A stretch of DNA of 64,000 bases from Bosea sp. RAC05 (GTDB lineage Bacteria > Pseudomonadota > Alphaproteobacteria > Rhizobiales > Beijerinckiaceae): NCBI RefSeq assembly GCF_001713455.1, contig NZ_CP016464.1:3334001-3398000 (forward strand), in the 5' to 3' direction. Shown here one piece after another: positions 28,352-37,361 of the stretch. A program made the position numbers and the translations under genes. Each line of letters begins with the position of its first letter. The stretch's first letter is position 1. The notes below the pieces were generated by a model. That model saw only the letters and a program-made list of their open reading frames with translations, had not been told where the DNA came from and did not search any database.

Positions 28352-29734
28352 ATGCCCCTGACGCTGACGATCGAGAACGAGACCGCCCTGCCTGATGGCG
28401 GCCCGCTGACTGTCACCCTCACCGGCAGCCGGGGGCTCGACATCGGGCGCGACCAGCATCTCGACTGGTGCCTGCCGGACCCGACCCGCGCCATTTCGGG
28501 CCGCCACTGCGAGGTGCGCTTCCGCGATGGTGACTACTGGCTGCGCGACGTCTCGACCAACGGCACCTATGCCAACGGCTCCAGCCAGCGCGTGCAGTCG
28601 CCCTATCGCCTGCAGCATGGCGACCGGCTCGAGATCGGCCATTACGTCATCGCCGTCGCCATCGACGAGGGCACCCGCGCCGAACCCGAGGACACCCCGG
28701 TGCAGGCGCCCGCTCCCGATCCGGATTCGCTCTGGTCGGCCAGCGGCGACGTCGCGCCGCCGATCCCGCGCCGGGACCTGCTGCCGCCGAGCCGGCACCG
28801 CCCCGTCCATGACGGCTTCATCGACTGGGCGGCGGACATTCCGGCACCCGCCGCCGCGCCCGCACCTGCTCCGCCGCCCCCGGTCGCGCCCCTGCCGTCG
28901 GGAGACGATTTTGCCTGGGCGCCCTATCAGGCGCCGCCGGCCGCGTCCGAGCTGCCGCAGGCCCCGATCCCGACGCCGCGGCGCCCCCTGACCGCCGACC
29001 TGCCGCCGGGCGATCCCTGGAGCGACGCGGCCGCCCAGCCCACCCCGCCGATTTCGCCCCTGCCGCCGCTCGAGCCGCCGCCTCCCGCTGCCGCGCCCTT
29101 CGCAGCGGCCGCACCGCCGTCTCCCGCCATGGCACCGGCCGGCATGCCCGCGATCTCGGCGGCCGAATTCGTCCAGCGCTTCGCCAAGGGGGCGGGCCTG
29201 TCGACCGGCGACCTCGCCTGGCAGGACCCCGGCGCCTTCGCCGAGCAGCTCGGCGGGCTGATGCGCCTCGTCGCAGTCGAGCTGAAGCAGCTGCTCGCGG
29301 CCCGCGCCGAGAGCAAGCGCATCGCGCGCAGCGCCAACCAGACCATGATCCAGGCGCAGGACAACAACCCGCTGAAATTCTCGCCGACGGTGGACGATGC
29401 GCTGCAGCTCATCTTCGGCCGGCCCAAGAGCGGCTATCTCAGCGCGCAGAAGGCCTTCGACGAGAGCTTCAAGGACCTGAAGGCCCACCAGATCAAGACC
29501 TACTCGGCCATGCAGCACGCGCTGCGCATGCTGGTCGAGGATCTCGATCCCCAGGCGATCGCCGAGAGCACGGCTCAGGAGCGCGGCCTCGATTCCCTGC
29601 TCGGTTCGCGCAAGGCCAAGATGTGGGACGCCTATGTCGCCCGCTGGGACGCCAAGACCGCGCCTTATGAGGACGGACTGGTCGACGCCTTCATGCTCTA
29701 TTTCGCCGAGTGCTACGACCGCGGCGGGAAGTAG
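28352..29734 (+). CDS. tagH: T6SS-associated FHA-domain protein TagH/Fha
   Basis: This 460-residue protein has an N-terminal FHA phosphothreonine-binding domain (about residues 1-105: GLDIGRDQHLDWCLPDP, ISGRHCEVRF, LRDVSTNGTYANG). A long Pro/Ala-rich linker (about 110-260) follows, then a conserved helical C-terminal domain (about 265-460: FAKGAGLSTGDLAW, ARSANQTMIQAQDNNPLKFSP). Fha proteins are substrates and readers of PpkA phosphorylation that switch on assembly in the threonine-phosphorylation pathway. Both ppkA and pppA are present 10 kb downstream, so the pathway is complete. It lies third after vgrG. Confidence 0.9.
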   Translation: MPLTLTIENETALPDGGPLTVTLTGSRGLDIGRDQHLDWCLPDPTRAISGRHCEVRFRDGDYWLRDVSTNGTYANGSSQRVQSPYRLQHGDRLEIGHYVIAVAIDEGTRAEPEDTPVQAPAPDPDSLWSASGDVAPPIPRRDLLPPSRHRPVHDGFIDWAADIPAPAAAPAPAPPPPVAPLPSGDDFAWAPYQAPPAASELPQAPIPTPRRPLTADLPPGDPWSDAAAQPTPPISPLPPLEPPPPAAAPFAAAAPPSPAMAPAGMPAISAAEFVQRFAKGAGLSTGDLAWQDPGAFAEQLGGLMRLVAVELKQLLAARAESKRIARSANQTMIQAQDNNPLKFSPTVDDALQLIFGRPKSGYLSAQKAFDESFKDLKAHQIKTYSAMQHALRMLVEDLDPQAIAESTAQERGLDSLLGSRKAKMWDAYVARWDAKTAPYEDGLVDAFMLYFAECYDRGGK

Positions 29735-29747
29735 CTGCGGCCTCTCT

Positions 29748-29833
29748 CGTCATTACGAGCGAAGCGAAGCAATCCAGAGGACGTCGAACTCGACAGCTCC
29801 TGGGTGGCTGTCGCTCCGCTCCTCGCAATGACG
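29748..29833. repeat. Second, diverged REP-like inverted repeat
   Basis: The left arm (29748-29777) matches the arm of the 12-kb element at 28 of 30 positions (CGTCATTACGAGCGAAGCG...). The right arm (about 29800-29833, ending CTCGCAATGACG) is less well preserved, with extra bases in the middle of the stem. Like the other copy it lies between convergent genes, tagH on plus and ridA on minus, where it may stop or stabilise transcripts. Confidence 0.75.
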
Positions 29834-29849
29834 GCAGAGCAAACACGAA

Positions 29850-30209
29850 TCAGGCGGCTTTCTTCGCCGCCACCGCCGTGATCTCGATGTCGTGGCCGGG
29901 CGAGGCGAGCTTCGCCTCGACGGTGGCGCGCGCCGGCGCGGTGCCCTTCGGCACCCAGGCGTCCCAGACCTCGTTCATCTCGGCGATCTTCGCGATGTCG
30001 GTGAGGAAGATCTGGACGCTCAGGATGCGGCTTTTGTCGCTGCCGGCGGCCTCCAGCGTCTCCTCCAGCAGCGCCAGGACCTCGGTGGTCTGCTCGCCGA
30101 GCGATCGGCCTTCGGTCTTTTCGGCGACATGGCCGGCGAGGAAGACGATGCCGTTGAAGATCGCGGCATCGCACCAGCGCTGCGTCACTCCGATGCGGTC
30201 GATGGTCAT
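29850..30209 (-). CDS. RidA/YjgF/YER057c-family protein
   Basis: A 119-residue protein of the small trimeric RidA superfamily, whose best known members hydrolyse reactive enamine or imine intermediates. It has the front IGVTQRWCDAAIFNGIVFLAGHVAE, then TEVLALLEETLEAAGSDKSRILSVQIFLTDI and the back P-x-RATVEAKLASPGHDIEI, covering the inter-subunit pocket. The Arg of PARAT is present, as in active deaminases. It lies on minus inside the T6SS locus with no evident link to secretion. It may be a later insertion or a bystander. Confidence 0.9.
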   Translation of the reverse strand: MTIDRIGVTQRWCDAAIFNGIVFLAGHVAEKTEGRSLGEQTTEVLALLEETLEAAGSDKSRILSVQIFLTDIAKIAEMNEVWDAWVPKGTAPARATVEAKLASPGHDIEITAVAAKKAA

Positions 30210-30283
30210 GGTCGGTATCCTCGGACTGGAGTGGGGCGCGATAAGCCGCGCGCCGCCCCTCCTAGCCGAGGCGCAGCCGCCCG

Positions 30284-30784
30284 TCAGCCGCCGATGATCA
30301 CCGTCGTCATCCCCATCGTGATCTTGTTGGGCGGCCCGACCGCCTCGATGATCGTATCGCCCACCCGGCAGGCCGCGAGCGCGTTGATCAGCACGGTCTT
30401 CGACCCGTCGACCACAACGCCGGGACCATGCGGCGGTGCCGGCAGCAGCGTCAGGCAGTTGTGGATGTCGGCCCCGGCCGCAGCCCCCGTGATCATCGAG
30501 CCCATGCCGGCCGCAGCCGTCGCCTTGGCGGTTTCCTCGGCCGTCTTCGCGGCCGGCGCGCCGGGTGTCCCCGAGGCGGCGGTCGCGGCCGCTTCCGCGG
30601 TTGCAATGGCGGCGTCGGATATCTTTCGCGCCGCTTGAATCGCGGCGGCCGCCGCTGCGGAAACACCGCGCCAGGCCGGCATTCCGCCGATCAGGACATT
30701 GGGGCTTCCCGGCCCCGGCTGGAGCACGCCCGGCAGGGGATGGGCCACCATATCGAGAACGCGGGCAGCGGGACCTTTCGGCAT
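30284..30784 (-). CDS. PAAR-domain spike tip protein with Ala-rich insertion
   Basis: PAAR proteins sharpen the VgrG spike and attach effectors. The 166-residue product begins AARVLDMVAHPLPGVLQPGPGSPNVLIGGMPAWR, the usual first half of a PAAR cone. It is then interrupted by an approximately 55-residue Ala/Thr-rich segment (about residues 43-98) before the second half resumes with AGADIHNCLTLLPAPPHGPGVVVDGSKTVLING-like sequence and ITMGMTTVIIGG. The insert could form a helical hairpin on the side of the cone. No effector domain is attached. It is divergent from tssK. Confidence 0.88.
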   Translation of the reverse strand: MPKGPAARVLDMVAHPLPGVLQPGPGSPNVLIGGMPAWRGVSAAAAAAIQAARKISDAAIATAEAAATAASGTPGAPAAKTAEETAKATAAAGMGSMITGAAAGADIHNCLTLLPAPPHGPGVVVDGSKTVLINALAACRVGDTIIEAVGPPNKITMGMTTVIIGG

Positions 30785-30898
30785 CGGGGGCTCCTCTCGG
30801 CCTTCATGTCAGCGACTCTGCTGGACTGCCGGGAAACGCGCAACCGCGCATCCTTCAAGTCAATGACGGCAGGGCCTTCGCGCCGCCCTAGCATTCGC

Positions 30899-30928
30899 TT
30901 GGTGACGCTTGTCGGCGACCTGTATAAG
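30899..30928 (+). promoter_or_regulatory. Candidate promoter of the tssK operon
   Basis: TTGGTG (30899-30904) and TATAAG (30923-30928) are spaced by 18 bp, and the start would fall about 28 bp before the tssK ATG. The -10 element matches the sigma-70 consensus at five of six positions, the -35 at three. This is a pattern match only. Confidence 0.4.
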
Positions 30929-30962
30929 GTCCCCGGCATGCCCTTGAGTGAGCGAGAGCCGG

Positions 30963-32300
30963 ATGTCGTGGTACAGCAAGGTCGTCTGGTCGGAAGGGCT
31001 GTTCCTCAGGCCGCACCACTTCCAGCAGAGCGACCGGTATCTTGAGAATCTGCTGGAAAACCGCGTCCGGCACGTCACCCCTTACCCGTGGGGATTCTCG
31101 GTGCTGGAGATCGACCGCGACCTCGCCCAGCAGAGCCGCATCGGCCTGCGCCGCGCCGTCGGCGTGATGCCGGACGGCACGCCCTTCGCGATGCCCGACA
31201 ACAGCCCCCTGCCCGCCGCCATCGAGGTGCCGGAGAATGCCGCCGGCCAGATCGTCTGGCTCTCCCTGCCGCTGGCCTCCCCCAATACCCGCGAGGTCGA
31301 GGACGCGCTGAGCGGCAGCGCCAGCCGCTATGTCCCGGCCACCGAGATGCTGATCGATTCCACCGCCTCGCTGCGCATCGAGGAGGAGATCGACGTCGCC
31401 CATCCGCGCCTGAGCCTGGAGCTGCGCAAGACGGCGAAGGCCGGCTATGTCGGGCTGGCGCTCGGTCGCGTCCTCGAGGTGCGCGATCGCGCCATCCTGT
31501 TCGACGAGAAATTCGCCCCGCCCGTCCTGATTTGCTCAGCCTATCCAGTGATCGAGGGCTGGCTCGACCGGGTGATCGGCTGGATCGACAACAAGCTCGA
31601 GGAACTCGCCCGCTACGCCGCAGACCCGACGGCCGGCGGCGGCCTGCAGAGCGCCGACTATTTCATGCTGCAGCTGCTGAACCGGCAGATCCCGCAGCTG
31701 CGCCATCTGCGCCAGTCGCGCTACGTCCATCCCGAGCGGCTGTTCGAGACCTTCCTGGGGCTGGCGGGCGAACTCGCGACCTTCACCACCGCCGAGCGCC
31801 GCGCCCGCGATTATCCGGCCTACGATCATGACGATCTGGAGGCCTGTTTCACGCCACTGGTGCGCGACATCCAGGACTTCCTTTCCGCCAATCTCGGCCG
31901 CCGCGCCATCCGGCTCGAGATCACCGAGCGCGCGCCCAACGCCTTCATGTCGACGATCCGCGACCGCAGCCTGGTCCGCAACGCGACGCTGGTTCTGGAG
32001 GTCGCGGCACGCCGCCCCCTCACCGAGATCCAGGCCCAGTTCCCGCAGCTCTTCAAGGTCGGCCCCAACACCAAGATGAACGAGATCGTCCATGCCCATC
32101 TGCCGGGCATCAGCCTCGTCCATCTGCCGACGCCGCCGCCGCAGATCCGCGCGCTGACCGACCACGTCTATTTCTATCTCGACCGGACCTCGCCGCTCTG
32201 GCCGGAATTCTCGACCGCGAGCTCGATCGGGATGCATTTCTCCGGTGACTGGCCCGATCTCGAACTGGAGCTCTGGGCCGTGCTCGAGGGACGGCGATGA
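30963..32300 (+). CDS. tssK: T6SS baseplate-membrane linker TssK
   Basis: TssK trimers connect the baseplate wedge to the membrane complex through TssL and TssM. The 445-residue protein starts with the nearly invariant VVWSEGLFLRPHHFQQSDRY and continues with PYPWGFSVLEIDRDL and the C-terminal DHVYFYLDRTSPLWPEF and SIGMHFSGDWPDLELELWAV. ATG 30963 (MSWYSKVVW) is the standard start. A GTG at 30948 would add five non-conserved residues. The stop overlaps the tssL start by 4 bp (ATGA). Confidence 0.96.
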   Translation: MSWYSKVVWSEGLFLRPHHFQQSDRYLENLLENRVRHVTPYPWGFSVLEIDRDLAQQSRIGLRRAVGVMPDGTPFAMPDNSPLPAAIEVPENAAGQIVWLSLPLASPNTREVEDALSGSASRYVPATEMLIDSTASLRIEEEIDVAHPRLSLELRKTAKAGYVGLALGRVLEVRDRAILFDEKFAPPVLICSAYPVIEGWLDRVIGWIDNKLEELARYAADPTAGGGLQSADYFMLQLLNRQIPQLRHLRQSRYVHPERLFETFLGLAGELATFTTAERRARDYPAYDHDDLEACFTPLVRDIQDFLSANLGRRAIRLEITERAPNAFMSTIRDRSLVRNATLVLEVAARRPLTEIQAQFPQLFKVGPNTKMNEIVHAHLPGISLVHLPTPPPQIRALTDHVYFYLDRTSPLWPEFSTASSIGMHFSGDWPDLELELWAVLEGRR

Positions 32301-33730
32301 GCGATCCCGGTTCGCCGTCCGATCCGTTCGGCCGTTCCGACCGGACCATCATCAGGCCGAACCCGGCCGGACGCCGCGCCCCCCTGCCCTCCCGCCCGGC
32401 GCAAGCCACGCCGGCGGCGCCCAGCCCCTATGCCCCGCCCGCGACCGCCTCGCCCGGCGTTCCCGGCGGCAGCGACGACTGGATTTCGGCCGCCCAGCCG
32501 GCCCCGCCGCGGCCGGCGCCGCCGCCCGGCCCCGCCGCCGGGCCGCTGCCGGGCCGCGGCCAGCTCCTGACGCCCAACGCCAACCCGCTGCTGCGCGCCG
32601 CGTCGCCCCTCCTCCTGCTGCTCGGCCGGCTGCGCTCGCAGCTCAGCAGCGCGCCTCCCGCACAGCTGCTCGGCCAGGTCACGGAGACGATCGAGGCCTT
32701 CGAGCACGAGGTGCGCGCCGCGGGCGCCTCGGCCGAGCAGACGCGCACCGCCAAATACGTCCTCTGCGCGGCCGCCGACGACATCGTCCAGAACATCCCC
32801 GGCGAGGACCGGCATGTCTGGACCCAGTACAGCATGCTCTCGAAGTTCTTTGGCGAGCGGGTCGGCGGCGTGCGCTTCTTCGAGGAACTCGACCGCGCCA
32901 AGGCCGACCCATCCGTCAATTACGACCTGCTCGAACTGATGCATGCCTGCCTGGCGCTGGGCTTCCAGGGCATCCACCGCACCTCCGCCGGCGGGGCCGC
33001 CAATCTCCAGATGATCCAGCGCAACCTGTTCGAGACGCTGCGCCGGGTGAAGCAGCCCGACCCCGAACTCTCGCCGCGCTGGCGCGGGCAGGCCGTCGCC
33101 TCGCAGGTGGCGCGCTTCAAGGTTCCGGTCTGGTCGGTCGCGGCGCTCGCCGGCGTCGCGGTGCTCGGCCTCTATTTCGTGTTCCGCTTCCTGCTCTCGG
33201 GGAATGCGGAGGCGGCCGCCACCGCCATGCTCTCGGTCCATCCCAAGGGCGAGCTCGGCATCGTGCGCAAGGTGTTCTCGGCCCCGCCGCCGCCGGTGCC
33301 GCCGCCGCCCGTGCCGCCCAAGGTCTGCGGCGCGGTCCAGCCGCCGATCGTCTGCCAGGTCACGCCCAACGTCATCATCGTCCGGCTCGTCGACATCACC
33401 CTGTTCGAGCCCGGCCAGGCGGCCGTGCGCGACGAGTTCAAGCCCCTGATCGAGCGGATTGCCAGCGTGCTGGAGACAGAGGGAGGCGCTGTCAAGGTGC
33501 TCGGCCATACCGATAACGTGCCGATCCGCACCGCCCGCTTCGCCTCCAACCTGCAGCTCTCCCAGGCCCGCGCCAAGGCCGTCGGCGACCTGCTGCAGAC
33601 CAAGCTGAGCAAGCCCGACCGCATCACCGTCGAGGGCAAGGGCGCCGATGCCCCGATCGCCGACAATGCCAGCCGCGAGGGGCGTGCCAAGAACCGGCGC
33701 GTCGAAATCGTGATCCAGCGGCAGGGCTGA
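32297..33730 (+). CDS. tssL: T6SS membrane complex protein TssL with C-terminal OmpA domain
   Basis: The 477-residue protein opens with a Pro/Ala-rich cytoplasmic tail (about 1-90), then the IcmH/DotU-like domain (about 95-255: NPLLRAASPLLLLLGRLR, AKYVLCAAADDIVQN, FFGERVGGVRFFEELDRA). One transmembrane helix (about 277-299) and a Pro-rich spacer lead to a periplasmic OmpA-type peptidoglycan-binding domain (about 356-476: GHTDNVPIRTARFASNLQLS, NRRVEIVI). Such extended TssL forms anchor the complex to the wall directly. It lies between tssK (4-bp overlap) and tssM (15 bp). Confidence 0.95.
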   Translation: MSDPGSPSDPFGRSDRTIIRPNPAGRRAPLPSRPAQATPAAPSPYAPPATASPGVPGGSDDWISAAQPAPPRPAPPPGPAAGPLPGRGQLLTPNANPLLRAASPLLLLLGRLRSQLSSAPPAQLLGQVTETIEAFEHEVRAAGASAEQTRTAKYVLCAAADDIVQNIPGEDRHVWTQYSMLSKFFGERVGGVRFFEELDRAKADPSVNYDLLELMHACLALGFQGIHRTSAGGAANLQMIQRNLFETLRRVKQPDPELSPRWRGQAVASQVARFKVPVWSVAALAGVAVLGLYFVFRFLLSGNAEAAATAMLSVHPKGELGIVRKVFSAPPPPVPPPPVPPKVCGAVQPPIVCQVTPNVIIVRLVDITLFEPGQAAVRDEFKPLIERIASVLETEGGAVKVLGHTDNVPIRTARFASNLQLSQARAKAVGDLLQTKLSKPDRITVEGKGADAPIADNASREGRAKNRRVEIVIQRQG

Positions 33731-33745
33731 GGAGGGCGCCAGCGC

Positions 33746-36700
33746 ATGAACCTCGCCACCTGGCTCCGGATCGCCGCCATTACCGTCGGGACGCTGGCGC
33801 TCGGCCTGCTCGTCTGGTTCGGCGCGCCCTTCGTCGCCATCGGCGAGGTCCGCCCGTTCGACTCCGTCTGGGTGCGGCTGCCGATCGTCCTGCTGATGGC
33901 GCTCGGCGCGCTGGCCTGGATCGCGCTGATCGTGATCCGCCGGCGCCGCGCCACCGCCGCGCTCACCGAGGCGCTGGAACAGCAGCAGGAGGCTACCGGC
34001 GACGGCGCCGCGCTGTCGGCCTCGATGCGCGACGCGCTGGCGACGCTGCGGCGCGCCCGCGGCAAGGATGGCGGCGACTATCTCTACGACCTGCCCTGGT
34101 ACGTCATCATCGGCCCGCCCGGCGCCGGCAAGACCACCGCGCTGGTCAATTCCGGGCTGAAATTCCCCCTCGCCCGCGGTGGCGCGGCGCCGGCCGCGAT
34201 CGCCGGCGTCGGCGGCACCCGCTATTGCGACTGGTGGTTTTCCGAGGAGGCCGTGCTGATCGACACGGCCGGCCGCTACACCACGCAGGACACCGACGCG
34301 AAGGCCGAGAAGGCCAGCTGGCTTGCCTTCCTCGACCTGCTCAAGACCCATCGCCCGCGCCAGCCGATCAATGGCGTCATGGTGGCGATCAGCGTCGAGG
34401 ATCTGCTGACGTCGAGCCCCGAGGAAATCGCCGCCCATGCTGACGCGATCCGCAACCGGCTGCTGGAGCTGAACGAGCGGCTCAAGGTCGATTTCCCGGT
34501 CTATGCCGTCTTCACCAAGGCCGACCTGATCGCCGGCTTCAACGAGTATTTCGGCGGCCTTTCCGAGCCGCAGCGCCGGATGGTCTGGGGCCACACCTTC
34601 CAGACCGGCGACAAGACCCGCAACATGATCGGCGACGTCGCGCCCGAATACGACGCGCTGATCGAGCGGCTGAACGAGCGCCTCCCCGACCGGCTGCAGG
34701 ACGAGGCCAACCCGACCGCGCGCGCCCAGATCTTCGGCTTCCCAAGCCAGATGGCGACGCTGAAGCGCTCGATCACGGATTTTCTCGGCCGCGTCTTCGA
34801 ACCGACGCGCTACCACGCCAATGCGACGCTGCGCGGCTTCTATTTCACCTCCGGAACGCAGGAGGGCACGCCGATCGACCAGCTGATCGGCGCGCTCTCG
34901 CGCAATTTCGGCAGCAGCCACGCCAGCGCCGGCGCCTATTCCGGCCGCGGCAAGAGCTATTTCCTGACCGACCTGATCCAGAAGGTCATCATCGGCGAGG
35001 CCGGCTGGGTCTCGACCGATCTCGGCGCGGCCCGCCGCGCCACCCTGCTGCGGGCCGCCGGCTTCGCCACCGTGGCGCTCGTCTCGCTCGCCGCGCTCGG
35101 CCTGTGGTGGACGAGCTTCTCGCGCAACAGCGACCTGATCACCGCGACCAATTACGGCCTGTCGGATTACCGCGCCAGCGCCGCCCCGGTCCTGCAGGAG
35201 ACGACGATCTCCGAGCGCAATTTCAGCCGCGTCCTGCCGCTGCTGCACAAGCTGCGGCACCTGCCGGCGGGCTACGCCACCCGCGAGGAGCCGACGCCGA
35301 CCGCCGCCACCTTCGGGCTCAGCCAGCGTGCCCGCCTGCAGAACGCGGCCGAACTGACCTACCAGCAGGCGCTCGAGCGGATGCTGCGCTCGCGCATCAT
35401 CTTCCGGCTGGAGGAGCAGCTCGAGGCCAACCAGACCAATCCCGGCTTCGTCTACGAGGCGCTCAAGGTCTACATGATGGTCGGCGGCCAGGCGAAGCTC
35501 GACCGCGACCTCGTCATCGCCTGGATGCGGCTGGACTGGGCCGAGAACCTCTTCCCCGGCGCCGCCAACGCCAAGGGTCGCGAGGCGCTGGAGGAGCATC
35601 TGGTCGCGATGCTCGATCTCGACGACGGCGAGGCCGAGCCGCTGGTCAAGCTCAACCAGTCGCTGATCGAGAACAGCCAGCGCACGCTGCGCCGCCTCAG
35701 CATCGCGGAACGCGCCTATGAGCTCTTGCGCACCCAGGCCCGCTCGCAGAGCCAGAAGGACTGGGTCGCGGCCCGTCGCGGCGGCTCGGATGTCCGCCTG
35801 GCTTTCGAAGGCGTCGGCGGCGAAGACCTCGACGCGGTCCGCGTGCCCTATTTCTACACCTATGACGGCTTCCAGAACGCCTTCGTCGACCGCCTCGGCG
35901 ACATCGGCGACCGCATCGAGAAGGAGCGCTGGGTGCTGGGCGAGAATGTCGACCAGCAGGCGATCATCTCGCAATACGCCACGCTCTTCCAGGACCTGCT
36001 CAAGCTCTACAGCCGCGATTTCGTCGCCTCCTGGCAGCGCACCCTGGCCCGGCTCAAGCTGCGCCCGCTCAACGCCGACAAGCCGCAATATGTCGCGCTC
36101 AGCGCCATGGCGGCGCCGACCTCACCCTTCAAGCAGATCCTCGAATCCGTCCGCGACGAGACGCAGCTCACCAAGGAGCGCGCCTCGCCGCGCAAGGCGG
36201 CCGCAGCGGCCGCGACCGATGTTCTGGAGAAGCGCGCCAGCGAGGCGCTGAGCCGGCTGGGCGCCAACCTCCCGCTCAGCGCGCCCGGCGTCGAGCGCGT
36301 GCTCGGCGGCGGCGGCAACGAGGCGCTCGGCGCCGATATCGAGGCCCAGTTCAAGCCCTTCCATGTCCTGGTCGAGGGCGAACTCGGCCGCCGCCCGGTC
36401 GACCAGCTCCTGCAGGTCCTCTCCGAGATCAACCAGAACCTCGCCACCGCCGCGACCAACCCGGCCCAGGCGGCGGCGGCCAACGCCGCGCTGGTGCCGC
36501 TGATCGCGACGCTGCGCGCCAATTCCTCGCGCTACCCCGCACCCTTCGGCGCCATGGTCGTCTCGGCCGTCAACGACTTCGAGGGCGATGCGACCGGCGC
36601 CACCGTCGCCCTGCTGCGCCAGGCGCTGGGCGACCAGGTCAGCCGCGTCTGCACGGAAATCCTGACCAACCGCTATCCCTTCGTGAAGGGCAGCGCGCGC

Positions 36701-37357
36701 GACGTGCCGCTGGCCGACTTCGCCCGCCTGTTCGCGCCCGGCGGCATCATGGACAAGTTCTACAAGGATCGGCTCGAACCCTATGTCGACAGCTCCAAGG
36801 CGCAGTGGAGCTGGCGCGCCGACAGCCGCGTCGCCCGCTCGCTCTCCGCGACGACGCTGCGCGAGTTCCAGCGCGCCAGCGAGATCCGGGAAGCCTTCTT
36901 CCCGACCGGCGGCAACCTGCCCTCCTTCCAGATGATCGTGGTGCCGACCGCGCTCTCGGCGGATGCCGCCAATGCCAAGCTCGAGATCAACGGCTTCACC
37001 GTCACGAGCCAGCAGGGCGTCAACACGCCCGCCCCGGTGATGTGGCCGGGCGCCGGCATCGGCCGCACCGCGATCACGCTGACGCTGGGCGGGGCGAGCG
37101 GCGGCGTCTTCGGCGGCGGCTTCTTCTCCTCGGGGCCGAGCGCGCCATCCGGCGAAATCAAGCTGTTCGAGCGCGACGGCGTCTGGTCCTTCTTCCGCCT
37201 GCTCGACACCGGCTCTGTGCTGCGCCAGGGCGACAATGTCGGGCTGACGCTGGCGGCGGGCGGGCGCCAGGTCGGCTACCAGTTCGGCGTCGGCTCGCTG
37301 AAGAACCCGCTGATCCTGCCCGCCCTGCGGGAGATCCGCTGCCCGTCGGGGATCTGA
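33746..37357 (+). CDS. tssM: T6SS inner-membrane protein TssM (IcmF)
   Basis: TssM spans the inner membrane and forms the periplasmic channel wall of the complex. The 1203-residue protein has two N-terminal helices (about 8-30 and 44-64), a cytoplasmic GTPase-like domain with an intact Walker A GPPGAGKT (123-130), a third helix near residues 431-451, a long helical periplasmic region, and a C-terminal beta domain (SFQMIVVPTALSADAANAKLEINGF, VMWPGAGIG). Some TssM proteins lack the nucleotide-binding motif. This one keeps it, as in Agrobacterium, where ATP hydrolysis by TssM has been reported. It lies 4 bp before tagF. Confidence 0.95.
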   Translation: MNLATWLRIAAITVGTLALGLLVWFGAPFVAIGEVRPFDSVWVRLPIVLLMALGALAWIALIVIRRRRATAALTEALEQQQEATGDGAALSASMRDALATLRRARGKDGGDYLYDLPWYVIIGPPGAGKTTALVNSGLKFPLARGGAAPAAIAGVGGTRYCDWWFSEEAVLIDTAGRYTTQDTDAKAEKASWLAFLDLLKTHRPRQPINGVMVAISVEDLLTSSPEEIAAHADAIRNRLLELNERLKVDFPVYAVFTKADLIAGFNEYFGGLSEPQRRMVWGHTFQTGDKTRNMIGDVAPEYDALIERLNERLPDRLQDEANPTARAQIFGFPSQMATLKRSITDFLGRVFEPTRYHANATLRGFYFTSGTQEGTPIDQLIGALSRNFGSSHASAGAYSGRGKSYFLTDLIQKVIIGEAGWVSTDLGAARRATLLRAAGFATVALVSLAALGLWWTSFSRNSDLITATNYGLSDYRASAAPVLQETTISERNFSRVLPLLHKLRHLPAGYATREEPTPTAATFGLSQRARLQNAAELTYQQALERMLRSRIIFRLEEQLEANQTNPGFVYEALKVYMMVGGQAKLDRDLVIAWMRLDWAENLFPGAANAKGREALEEHLVAMLDLDDGEAEPLVKLNQSLIENSQRTLRRLSIAERAYELLRTQARSQSQKDWVAARRGGSDVRLAFEGVGGEDLDAVRVPYFYTYDGFQNAFVDRLGDIGDRIEKERWVLGENVDQQAIISQYATLFQDLLKLYSRDFVASWQRTLARLKLRPLNADKPQYVALSAMAAPTSPFKQILESVRDETQLTKERASPRKAAAAAATDVLEKRASEALSRLGANLPLSAPGVERVLGGGGNEALGADIEAQFKPFHVLVEGELGRRPVDQLLQVLSEINQNLATAATNPAQAAAANAALVPLIATLRANSSRYPAPFGAMVVSAVNDFEGDATGATVALLRQALGDQVSRVCTEILTNRYPFVKGSARDVPLADFARLFAPGGIMDKFYKDRLEPYVDSSKAQWSWRADSRVARSLSATTLREFQRASEIREAFFPTGGNLPSFQMIVVPTALSADAANAKLEINGFTVTSQQGVNTPAPVMWPGAGIGRTAITLTLGGASGGVFGGGFFSSGPSAPSGEIKLFERDGVWSFFRLLDTGSVLRQGDNVGLTLAAGGRQVGYQFGVGSLKNPLILPALREIRCPSGI

Positions 37358-37361
37358 GGCG

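Noticed and set aside
25781..29518. 1245-codon open frame on minus opposite vgrG and tagH
   Set aside because: Antisense to conserved genes, with no signal, motif or ribosome binding site. It is a compositional artefact.
32174..36088. 1304-codon open frame on minus opposite tssL and tssM
   Set aside because: Composition is dominated by Arg, Gly and Ala, there is no recognisable domain, and the plus-strand T6SS genes are unambiguous. It is a shadow frame.
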